A stretch of 64,000 bases of DNA, from the NCBI GenBank assembly GCA_009840005.1, contig VXOR01000101.1, positions 62,001 through 126,000 on the forward strand. Direction: 5' to 3'. The DNA is from Gemmatimonadota bacterium (lineage in GTDB: Bacteria; Latescibacterota; UBA2968; UBA8231). Position numbers and translations under genes: made by a program. Positions within the stretch are counted from its first letter, which is position 1, and every line of letters starts with the position of its first letter. Positions 25,315-34,013 of the stretch are shown piece by piece. The notes under the pieces were generated by a model, which was not told the origin of the DNA, searched no databases, and was given only the letters and a program-made list of their open reading frames with translations.

Positions 25315-28018
25315 AGATAAAATTGATCTTCGCAGCCCTACTATCGTTGGTCTGTGTAAGTGCCCTCAGTGCCCAAGTACACCGAGATCGAACTTGGGTG
25401 TCACCTTGTACGCTGGATGTGGTGTTGGTCACTTTTGACTATGCGACGGAGCGGGCGGGCGGATACGACTATCACTTGCACGACCGTACACCCATCAGGG
25501 AGTGCCGACGAGTTCCAGTTACACACTACGCGAGTTCGAGCGGCTGTTTAGCGGTGGCTACGGCAGCCTGCAGGATTCGGCTTTGGTAGGTGCCAACGTC
25601 AAGGTGGCCAAGGGCAACCATACGCTGCCGGAGGTGTTCGGCAGTGTGCGGGCCTACTTTGATGAGATATCCAATGGGGACTTCGAATTGCGGGTTCGCA
25701 TGATCAATCCTGCTGATTCACAGGGCTATCCCCGCTGGGTCGAGCTACCGCAAACCTCAAAAAGCGCATCGAGTCTAGCCCAAATCATTTCTACGTAGTT
25801 CGGGGGGCCAACCATCAGCATTACATTCTAGATTTCCGCACAGCTAGTGGGTTTGGTCAGTATACGGGCTGGCATCGGTTTACCCAATCGCCGGGGCTAC
25901 TCATCTGGCGTCGCCCCATAGTTCCATACTCTAGGAATGCCATGCTTATTCCTGCGGATGGCCGGTCTATCTTCGATGCCCGGCATCAACCGGTGCAGAA
26001 GGAACCGACGAGTGTGAGTTCCAGCTACACGTATGTATGGCAGGACCGCCTGTCCGATCCGTTTGGGGCTGTCGAGCAGAGAGGCCCATTGGGCCCCCTG
26101 CCGGGGCGCGAGCATAGGCCGACGGTTAGACAGGCGACGGATGCGACTCATCTGCAGCATGCAACATATAGCACGGCCTCAGGTACTACAGCCGACGCGA
26201 ATCCCGATCTTGGGCCCTCGCGTCTGGCGTTCCGCAATATTCGCATTCATCGTGGTGCTTCAGGGGGCGATTATGCAGAGATGGACATCTATCACAACTA
26301 TTGGGCTGGCGAACTTGAGCAGAATACGACTTGGCGTGGCATAGTGTATGTCGGCGGAGATGTGACGGTTCCCGCTAGCAGCACCCTTACCATCGCCCGT
26401 GGGACCCAAGTCCGTTTTCTAGCCAACACGGATGACACTAGCGGCGGTAGGGACCGCACCCGCTCGGAGTTGATCGTCGAGGGTGTACTTACTGTCGAGG
26501 CAGCAAGCGGTGCCAGCGATGGCGGCGTCACTTTTCGCTCGGCTGCTGACACGCCCTCCAATGCCGACTGGTATGGCATCCGCGTTAGAGCGGGTGGCAC
26601 CGCCACTTTGTCGGATGCTACGATCCAAGACGGGTCTCGCTGTGTGCAGAATGAAGGCGGCACCCTCAATACGATGAACGCTACGTTGAGTGACTGCGGT
26701 GCGACGGTAACACTGCATCCGATAATCCCGTATCCGTATGTGAGTCAGGAGGCGATACGGCCGACACTGACCCCGGCTAGCGGTCTAACAGCAACGGATG
26801 TGGAGTGGCAATGGCAGCGGCGGCGCTCGACCGATGCGTGGAGCTTCGTCGGAGTCGTTTACGCTCACGGCTAACGAGGATGCCGATAGCGACGATGAGA
26901 CGGTGTCGGTGTCGTTTGGGACGCTGCCGGCGGGCGTGGTCTCGGTCGGTACGCCGCGACAGGCGACGGTGAGGTTGCTCGACAACGACGGCATCGTTCC
27001 CAAGCCGCTTGCCGTGCGCGCCCTTACGAGCCGTTCGACGGGGCAGACCAGCGGCCAAGCAAGCTGGAAGGCACCCAGCAACGCCCTTGCCGCCAAGGTT
27101 TATTCTTACCGCTACCGGCTCGATGGCGGCACCATCCAGACCACGACTTCAACCAGCGCCTCCTTTTCCTCGTTACAACCCGGTAGCCGCTACTCGGTTG
27201 ATGTGTGGGCGGTCGGCCCCAGCGGCGCGGGCAAGAGTACCACCACGACCTTTATTACCGACGATTCGGGCAAGGCTCCGGTGTTAGCGTCGGTGGGTCC
27301 GCTCGACTGCTACGTGGGGGAGTATTGCTCCTTCACGTTTCCAGTAGCCGAGAAGGGTACGGCCCCGATCACCTACACGGTGTCGCCGCCATCGTGGGCT
27401 ACGGCGTCCGGTCGCAGCTTTTCCGGCACGGCTCCGAGTAGTCCGGGCACGGCATCGGCGTCGCTGAATGCCAGTAACGCCTACGGCACCGACTCCGAAA
27501 GCCTGACCATCACCATAAAAAGGTGGACGGTCGTCGGGGTCGCCCCGGTGTTGCCGTCGGTCAGCAGCATTACCTGTTACGTAGGCGAGTATTGCTCCTT
27601 CACCTTTCCGGCGGCGCGTAAGGGTACGGCCCCGATTACCTATGCGGTGGCGGTGCGGGCGGTCAACACGGGAGGTGCGAGTGATGCGGCGTGGGGCTTG
27701 GCCACGCCGGGTCGGCTGTTTGCGCCGGACGGGTTGCAGGCGGTGGCGGGCGACGGGTGGGTGGTGCTTAGGTGGTCGGCAGCCGGGACCGAGGGGCCGG
27801 TGCTGACGCGCTATGAATGGCGCGGTCGTCCGGTGTGGGGTGCGTGGTCGGCGTGGGAGCCGGTGGCCGGGGGTGCGGCAGCGCGGGGGCATAAGATCGA
27901 AGGACTAACAAACGGCGTGGAGTGTGTGTTTGAAGTGCGGGCGGCTAATCCCGCTGGCGCGGGTGTGGTCGCGCAGGTGGTGGCCGAGCCAGCGCCCGAA
28001 GAGAGCCCCCCCCTTTGA
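25311..28018 (+). pseudogene. Decayed giant secreted protein (M6-peptidase-like, Calx-beta, Ig-like and FnIII modules)
   Basis: A signal peptide (MKIKLIFAALLSLVCVSALS) leads to VVLVTFDYATE. The frame then shifts twice near 25490-25530 to give YTLREFERLFSGGYGS and VFGSVRAYFDEISNGDFELR, as in M6 (immune inhibitor A-like) peptidases. Near 25745 it shifts again to LDFRTASGFGQYTG and SPGLLIWRRPIV, the region after the M6 active site. The HExxH segment itself is absent. A right-handed or pectin-lyase-like region follows (IVYVGGDVTVPASSTLTIAR). After another break near 26850 come a Calx-beta piece, two CYVGEYCSFTFP Ig-like repeats (the second shortened) and FnIII-like modules to the stop at 28018. 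Non-functional as a protease. Confidence 0.75.
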
Positions 28019-28306
28019 GTGCCCCATACTCCATATCTGTGCGTAACGTCAGTTACTCACCCCTCAAAGACGCAGTCAAGCGCGGGCAAGGGAGTCATGG
28101 CAGTTAAATTGGTCGTGTCCTGTCCCCACTGGCTCACCAGTCAGAAAAGTCTTGAAATTTTTGCTCCTGCGTCATAGATTATCCGCTTCGCTAACCTAAT
28201 ATAATATAGGTTGATCCACTAGGCGTGGAGGCTTACTTTCCGCGCCAATCCTACCGTCTTCCTTTGGCCAAAGAGTGAAGCGAAGACACGAACGAGAGGA
28301 GATCTC

Positions 28307-29200
28307 ATGCGCAAGAAAGCAGTTCTAGGGACAATAGTCTTCGGCGCTGTGCTGCTGGCAGGTTTCGCCGCTCCGGCAGCAGCATACGAAAACTGCAACG
28401 GCGTTGGCTATTTTGCCCTGCAGGTGCCCAATCCAGGCTCCATGAACCCCGACGGCGACGGCAGCGACTGGGGTTGGTTCGATTCGGATTTCATCATCGG
28501 TAATGACCAGTTGTGCGACGTGATCGGCGAGGGCGAGTTTCCTGCCCGTAGCGATCTCGACATCGCTCACCACGTCGGCTGGACACCGGAGCCGGACAAT
28601 CGGCTCTACGTATTCACGCGCGTCGTCGATGACACGCTGAACGCCGACGTCACCGAACTGAACGATGGTTGGCACGACGATGACCTCGAGCTGATTTTGG
28701 ATCCCGATCACGGTGTGTGGAACGAGGCCCCTGATGCCCTCCGCACCGGACACCAGCAGTGGACTTTCCACTACGCTCGTCCCGGTGGTTACCCTCTCGT
28801 ATCCTTTTTGCGTTGGAACCAGCCTGCGGAGATGCAGTGGGGTCCCGAGACGGGCGCTGTTGAGGGGGCCGTTGTGGTCTCTCCAGCGGGTGCCGGGCAC
28901 TTGGCCACGGACGTGACGGTGAACTACGAAGTTCGCATGGAGGCCTACGACCCGTACCTGCCGGACGGCCGCGACGCAAGCGTCCGCTGGGTCTTTGAAG
29001 CCGGCCAGACGATCGGTATGTCCCTGAGTCTCAACGAGGCGGATGGCGGAGGCCGGTCTCACCAGATCACGACGCACATCCAAAACGGCGGGGCGCATAG
29101 CTCGGAATTCTCTTCCGAATTCACCTTGCTAAGCACCGATGAGTACGCTACTGCCGTTGAGGAGAGTAGCTGGGGCGCAGTGAAGGCGCTGATGCAGTAA
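28307..29200 (+). CDS. Secreted CBM9-like/DOMON-like sugar-binding protein
   Basis: 297 aa, ATG with GAGAGGAG upstream. The signal peptide ends in FAAPAAA. The mature part has the CBM9-like pattern of an early W-rich segment (DGSDWGWFDSDF), then DNRLYVFTRVVDDTLN and a WHDDDLELILDPDHG block, typical of proteins presenting a ligand-binding beta-sandwich. The C-terminus reads VEESSWGAVKALMQ, the shared W-G-x-V-K motif. A strong terminator follows, so it is monocistronic. The 254-base gap before it holds an AT-rich CTAATATAATATAGG stretch that may include the promoter; nothing else is seen there. Confidence 0.8.
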   Translation: MRKKAVLGTIVFGAVLLAGFAAPAAAYENCNGVGYFALQVPNPGSMNPDGDGSDWGWFDSDFIIGNDQLCDVIGEGEFPARSDLDIAHHVGWTPEPDNRLYVFTRVVDDTLNADVTELNDGWHDDDLELILDPDHGVWNEAPDALRTGHQQWTFHYARPGGYPLVSFLRWNQPAEMQWGPETGAVEGAVVVSPAGAGHLATDVTVNYEVRMEAYDPYLPDGRDASVRWVFEAGQTIGMSLSLNEADGGGRSHQITTHIQNGGAHSSEFSSEFTLLSTDEYATAVEESSWGAVKALMQ

Positions 29201-29228
29201 GTAGAAAAGACGCCCCTATCTTTCGTCT

Positions 29229-29255
29229 AAGGAGGGAGGATTGTCCTCCCTCCTT
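29229..29255 (+). terminator. Rho-independent terminator
   Basis: A 12-base perfect stem (AAGGAGGGAGGA / TCCTCCCTCCTT) with a TTG loop, followed by AACTTTTCT. It separates the CBM9-like gene from the envelope operon. Confidence 0.85.
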
Positions 29256-29297
29256 AACTTTTCTAACACATATCCGAGCCTGCGCGGAGAGGTTGTT

Positions 29298-30020
29298 TTG
29301 AGAGCGCTTTGTAGCTGCCTATTAATTTTGGTTGCGTTCGGCTGTGGGCGCTATTTCCCAGGGCCTCTCCAGCCCAAGCCTGGGTCCGAGCAGGGCGAAC
29401 ACATGGTGGTCCACGACGACGGATCAGTGGCCTATGTCTTCGAGAGACTCGATATCGCAATTCGACCGATGACGGACGCAGAGCTCAACCGCAGTTTTGC
29501 CACAAGGTCGGCCGATGGACCACTTTCTACTAATCCCTTCACATTCGGCGATTGGACTCCCCCAGGCGAGTCATTTACGCCCCAGCGATTTACCGTATTC
29601 CTCCTTCGGGTCAAGAACTATGCGTATCCGAAGGTCAAGATCGATCCGTCTAGGATCGAGTTGCGATCCGCCAGCAAGCGTTCCTACAAGCCCCTAACAT
29701 TTCTCGAAATCAGTGAGTACTACCGAGCGTATGCGTTGGCTTGGGCCGGAAACTACTATGCGCGCATGCGCGAGCGCGAGGATCTGTTGCGTCTCCACAT
29801 GTATGCCGACAAGATGATCTTCAGTGGCCAGGAGCACGAAGGTTTTATCGTATTCCCACCCATGCCTCCAGATGTGACCGAGTTGACCGTCCATGTCAAC
29901 GACGTTGCCGTTCGCTTCAACTACGCCGATGAGCCCGTGGAGACCGTAAGTCTGACCTACGGATTCCAACGCGAGGTCTTCAGGGGATACCAGCCACCCG
30001 CCACCGTCTCGGCACGCTGA
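29298..30020 (+). CDS. Lipoprotein of unknown function, first gene of the envelope cluster
   Basis: 240 aa from TTG 29298, chosen because GGAGAGG lies five bases upstream and it places the lipobox VAFGC, then GRYF, at the normal distance (LRALCSCLLILVAFGC). The mature part looks globular, with a beta-rich C-terminal half (VTELTVHVNDVAVRFNYADE). The family is not recognised. It is one base from the next gene and so in an operon with the TPNGD-domain proteins. Anchored to the outer or inner membrane by its lipid. Confidence 0.75.
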   Translation: MRALCSCLLILVAFGCGRYFPGPLQPKPGSEQGEHMVVHDDGSVAYVFERLDIAIRPMTDAELNRSFATRSADGPLSTNPFTFGDWTPPGESFTPQRFTVFLLRVKNYAYPKVKIDPSRIELRSASKRSYKPLTFLEISEYYRAYALAWAGNYYARMREREDLLRLHMYADKMIFSGQEHEGFIVFPPMPPDVTELTVHVNDVAVRFNYADEPVETVSLTYGFQREVFRGYQPPATVSAR

Positions 30021-30021
30021 C

Positions 30022-31908
30022 GTGCCCCTCACAGCCAAACGCGCGGGTGTAGCCGTCCCGCTTGTCCTGACGTTCCTCCTGAGCATTGATGCGGGCGGCC
30101 AGATCGAGACCGTGCGCATCGGACAGGGCGGCGACACTTGGCAAAGCGTGGAGCTAGTGGCTGCAGGAGCGCAGGTCACGGCCGACTCGCTGCTACCGGC
30201 AGGCTTCAAGGCCAACGAGAATATCGTCGTTGCCGTTCGCTGGACGGATGTGGGAACGGGCCCGGACGAGTTTATACCGGAAGGCGGAGCGCGGGTGTGG
30301 GCGCGTGTTGCCGACGGTCAGCCAAATGACGTTCTCGTCGACGGCAGGTCAAACACATCCACTGGGGAGCGATTCCAGATTCCTGGTCAGTCTCAGGACG
30401 GCCGAATCTTCGTCTTCGATTTAGGTGCCTCGTTTCCCGTCGAGCGGATTGCCTTCTTTCCCAACCCAGCAGATAGTACCGCCTTCCTGCGGGCTTACGA
30501 GATCAAAGTCAGCGACGGGCGCTCTTTTGGCGCGGACGAGCGGCCGATTTACGAGACCCTCGCACGGGTCGAGATTTCCAACGAGGTTCGGACGGAGGCC
30601 GAGTTTCCACGGCAGCTAGTCAGGTATATCCGCTTGGAAACGCTGGAACCGAATCCCTTCGACATCGCCGAGATTGAGGTGTTTGGCCGAGGGTTTGTGC
30701 CCCGTGCTCAGTACGTCTCCAATTTTATTGACTTTGGCGGAGGGGGTGTGCGCAACTTTGGTCGCCTAACAGTCCACGCGACCCGCGTTTCTACTGAGTC
30801 TGATGTGGTTTCGGACGATCCAGTGCAGGCGGTGTTCCAGGTACGGGCGGGCGGCGACACTTCGCCTGAGTCCTATTTCCAGATCGATCTCGAAACCGGT
30901 AGTGAGACGGAAATCTCAGCGGAGGCGTACCAGAACCTCATCGACCGCGAGCGCACGGCGAGATACGATGCAGAAAACTGGAGTGCGTGGTCGAATCCGG
31001 TGACGATCGATTCGACGGGTTCCTACGAGATCAGCCTCGATTTTCTGCCGATGCCGAGACCCTTCTTCCAGTTCAGATTTTTCTTCGAGGGTACTGCGAC
31101 CGACGTGATTCGGATTGATGCGCTGGAGTTCACCCACTCGCCACCCCTCGCCCAAGGGACGCGAGCCGAGATCGCCCTCGTCGGCGATCCCTTTCCGCAG
31201 GCCGGCGTGGCCACCGTCGCTACTGGGCAGCCGGCGACCTTGGAGTACGCCTTGACTGCGGAGTTGTCCGGCGACGAGGGATTCGATGGTTTGCGCATCG
31301 CAACGCCGGGCGCTGTTCAGTTGGAATCAGTGTTGATCGGCGACGACCGAGAGCAAGTGGTCGTCGACAGCGTCGTTGTTGACGACAGCGGCATGTCTCT
31401 TTTCTTCCCGAGCCGCCGGATCACGGCCGAGAGCAACGCCACGCTCTTCGTGAGGTTCACAGCAACGCCCTTGCGATATACGACCCTGTTTCAGGGGTGG
31501 CTCTTAGATTCAGTTGGCGCGGTTCCGCAGCGGGTTGCTCCCGGTGATGCCACCAACCTGCTCGGGACGAATTCCGTCCTCGTCTTTGGTTCCCTTGGCG
31601 ACCCTCTTGGCCGATTTGATTTGGGTGCTGGAGTCGTAACGCCTAATGGAGACGGGCGGAACGACGACTTGGCGCTGCAGTACGATCTCGTATTCCTCAT
31701 CGAACCTGCGCAAGTAGGCATTACAGTACACGATCTCTCGGGTCGGCTCGTTCACACTCTCCTGCAAGAGGAACAGGCGGCAGGCAGCTACTTAGCCACG
31801 TGGACCGAGGCCCACGAACTGCCTCCGGGGCACTATATCGTCCGACTGCGCGTCGAAACGCAGACCAAGACGTTTGAGCGCCTCCGGATTGTGGCGGTGT
31901 CCTACTGA
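30022..31908 (+). CDS. Large exported protein with C-terminal TPNGD (FlgD/gliding-like) domain, paralog 1
   Basis: 628 aa from GTG 30022, coupled to the preceding stop. A signal peptide (AVPLVLTFLLSIDAGG) is followed by a discoidin-like region (RIFVFDLGASFPVERIAFFP, YIRLETLEPNPFDIAEIEVF) and a middle segment with YDAENWSAWSNPVTI. The last 90 residues hold VVTPNGDGRNDDL and VHDLSGRLVHTLL and end in IVAVSY. The TPNGD...ND C-terminal module resembles FlgD-Ig and gliding-type C-terminal domains. All three paralogs here keep it and end in Tyr. Probably a surface or periplasmic structural protein. Confidence 0.82.
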   Translation: MPLTAKRAGVAVPLVLTFLLSIDAGGQIETVRIGQGGDTWQSVELVAAGAQVTADSLLPAGFKANENIVVAVRWTDVGTGPDEFIPEGGARVWARVADGQPNDVLVDGRSNTSTGERFQIPGQSQDGRIFVFDLGASFPVERIAFFPNPADSTAFLRAYEIKVSDGRSFGADERPIYETLARVEISNEVRTEAEFPRQLVRYIRLETLEPNPFDIAEIEVFGRGFVPRAQYVSNFIDFGGGGVRNFGRLTVHATRVSTESDVVSDDPVQAVFQVRAGGDTSPESYFQIDLETGSETEISAEAYQNLIDRERTARYDAENWSAWSNPVTIDSTGSYEISLDFLPMPRPFFQFRFFFEGTATDVIRIDALEFTHSPPLAQGTRAEIALVGDPFPQAGVATVATGQPATLEYALTAELSGDEGFDGLRIATPGAVQLESVLIGDDREQVVVDSVVVDDSGMSLFFPSRRITAESNATLFVRFTATPLRYTTLFQGWLLDSVGAVPQRVAPGDATNLLGTNSVLVFGSLGDPLGRFDLGAGVVTPNGDGRNDDLALQYDLVFLIEPAQVGITVHDLSGRLVHTLLQEEQAAGSYLATWTEAHELPPGHYIVRLRVETQTKTFERLRIVAVSY

Positions 31909-31931
31909 GAAAGTAGGGAAGAGGAGGATTT

Positions 31932-34001
31932 ATGCGCACGCGCATGATGCTTACCACAACGATTCTGCTAGTCGCGACAGCGGTTGCGGTCTTCGGTCAG
32001 CGCCGCGTCGTGCAGATCGGCGGGGCGGCGGGGGATTTCTCTTGGTCACAGGTGCGTCAGAAGGCCGTTGCCCTCGATGATACGACCGCTCTGGGTGCCT
32101 TGCAGCCCAGAGAGCTGCGGCCATGGGAAAACATCATGGTCGGACCCGGGGCCTTCGCCAATATATTCGGCCTATCTTGGGCGGAGGGACAGACAACAGG
32201 CAAGGCTTTCGGTTTCGAGGCCGGCGTTGACCCGCGTTTCTGGCACGGTGGCTACAGCCGCGAGGAGGCCGTGGTCATCGATGGCGATCCCGAGACGGCA
32301 ATCTCGCTGCGTCAGCTAATCGGTGAGGGGCCGGTACAAGTCTTCAACCAGATTCTGCGCCTGCAGGAAGAAGTTTGGACCTTTGATCTAGTCTTGGAGA
32401 CGCCGATCAACCGGATCCTGTTCTTCCCTCGGCAATCGGGCGTCGATAAGCGCGGCATTCCCAACAAGCAGGGATCGCCGCGGGCGTATCGTCTTTCGAT
32501 ACAGAACGAGGCGGAAGAATTTCTACTTGAAGGCTCCGAGCCGATCCCGAAGCGGACGCTTGCCACCCTCATCGAGGAAACCAAGTCCAACACCAAGAGC
32601 CGAGTCGATGTCAGCTTTCCGCTACAGCCGGCCAGATTCATCCGACTCGATCTGAGTTTGGCGGACCAGTTCTACAGCATGGCCGAATTCCAGGTCTATG
32701 GCGAGGGCGTTCCGACCAATGTAAACTACGTTTCCACCGCCATTCCACTCGACGAGCCCGTCAATTTCGGCGAGATCTCCTACTCCTTCCGCTCGCTGCG
32801 ACGAGACCGGGAAGCGGACGTGCTCGTCGAAGACCCCGAAGGCGACGCCCGACTACTCATAGAAACGCGCTCCGGCACGGACGACACACCGCTGGCTTAC
32901 TACGTCGTAGATGACTTCGGGCGCGACAAGGAGGCGACAGAGTCGGAATGGCAGCGCGCTTCGTTGCCCCGACGGGAGAGTCTCTCCGTCCGCTATCCCA
33001 ATCAGCGCAGTGTCGTTCTCGACGACGAGACCAACTGGTCACCGTGGTCTTCACCCTATCGCTCATCCGGTCAGTTGAACCGATCGCCGGATGGTCGCCA
33101 GTATTTGCAGTTCCGAGCGACGTTCCTGACGGACGATGTGCTGTCCATCGGTCGTCTAGATTCACTACAGTTCGAGGTTTCTCCACTGCTCGCCTCGTCG
33201 CTCATTGGTGAGGTCTCCCTAGCAGGTGCTGCTTCGACGGGCCTGACGACTGAGGCGCAGCCAGCGGAATTCCCCGTCGGGGAGCGTCGTCAGCTACACT
33301 TTGACATCGCGGCGGACTTCTCCAGCGATGCACAGGGATTCGATGCCGTGCGGCTGACGGTCCCCTTTGGCACTCGCTTCGAGGGGCTGAGGATGGGCGA
33401 TGCGGATCTCGTCGCGGTGGTTCCCGACAGCGTGTGGCCCGGGGACGGGATCGCCAGCGACGGCGAGCTTTTCATCTCCTTTGCCTCCAATCGGGTGTCA
33501 CGCGGCAATGACATTCCCGTCCGCATCGAGCTCGAATCCTCCCTTTTTACATCTTCCACGATCTTCGCCGGGGAGGTCATCGACTTTGCCAGTGCCAACC
33601 TGCCCCAGTCGGTAGATGGGGGGAATGCTCGGGACGATGTCCACACCAACAGTTTGCAGGTCTTCTCGCGCGATGCGAGGACGACCGTTCTCGATGGGGT
33701 CCGCCTCATGCAGCCGGCTCTGACGCCGAATGGGGACCGGGTAAACGACGAAATCCGCGTCGAGTTCAGCGTTCTCTTCGTCGATGAAGCAGATGTGACC
33801 GTAAAGGTGTACGATGTTGCCGGACGCTACATTGCGATTCTAGACGCTGAGAATCGGGGTCGATCGGCCCAGCAGGTGTCTTGGGATGGTTTTGATGATG
33901 ACCGCAACCTAGTTCCTCCAGGCCTGTATCTTCTTGTGATCGAAGTAAATACCCAAAGGGAGATCGCACGGCGATTACTGACAGTGCCCGTCGTCTACTA
34001 G
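31932..34001 (+). CDS. Large exported TPNGD-domain protein, paralog 2
   Basis: 689 aa with a signal peptide (LTTTILLVATAVAVFGQ). Layout matches paralog 1: an early QIGGAAGDFSWSQV segment, a discoidin-like block (FDLVLETPINRILFFPRQ, RFIRLDLSLADQFYSMAEFQ), a WSPWSSPY segment, and a C-terminal LTPNGDRVNDEI near residue 596 followed by VYDVAGRYIAILD and the ending VPVVY. The start is ATG 31932. It is 23 bases after paralog 1, so cotranscribed. Function unknown. Its shared design with paralogs 1 and 3 suggests subunits of one assembly. Confidence 0.82.
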   Translation: MRTRMMLTTTILLVATAVAVFGQRRVVQIGGAAGDFSWSQVRQKAVALDDTTALGALQPRELRPWENIMVGPGAFANIFGLSWAEGQTTGKAFGFEAGVDPRFWHGGYSREEAVVIDGDPETAISLRQLIGEGPVQVFNQILRLQEEVWTFDLVLETPINRILFFPRQSGVDKRGIPNKQGSPRAYRLSIQNEAEEFLLEGSEPIPKRTLATLIEETKSNTKSRVDVSFPLQPARFIRLDLSLADQFYSMAEFQVYGEGVPTNVNYVSTAIPLDEPVNFGEISYSFRSLRRDREADVLVEDPEGDARLLIETRSGTDDTPLAYYVVDDFGRDKEATESEWQRASLPRRESLSVRYPNQRSVVLDDETNWSPWSSPYRSSGQLNRSPDGRQYLQFRATFLTDDVLSIGRLDSLQFEVSPLLASSLIGEVSLAGAASTGLTTEAQPAEFPVGERRQLHFDIAADFSSDAQGFDAVRLTVPFGTRFEGLRMGDADLVAVVPDSVWPGDGIASDGELFISFASNRVSRGNDIPVRIELESSLFTSSTIFAGEVIDFASANLPQSVDGGNARDDVHTNSLQVFSRDARTTVLDGVRLMQPALTPNGDRVNDEIRVEFSVLFVDEADVTVKVYDVAGRYIAILDAENRGRSAQQVSWDGFDDDRNLVPPGLYLLVIEVNTQREIARRLLTVPVVY

Positions 34002-34013
34002 GGAGTCAAGACT

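Larger units (their letters stand above)
22528..28052. mobile_element. 5.5-kb segment with MITE-family terminal repeats and target duplication
   Basis: The left end at 22528 (CTGACGTTACGCACAGATAT) is repeated in inverted orientation at the right end, closing at 28052, with 22 identical bases. TTACTCA flanks both ends directly (22521-22527 and 28053-28059), the same 7-bp duplication length as elements A and B. Between the ends are a broken NtrC-type gene, the nested element B, dyad repeats, two tandem secreted-protein genes and a broken giant secreted protein. No transposase is recognised, so mobilisation would need one in trans. Confidence 0.65.
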
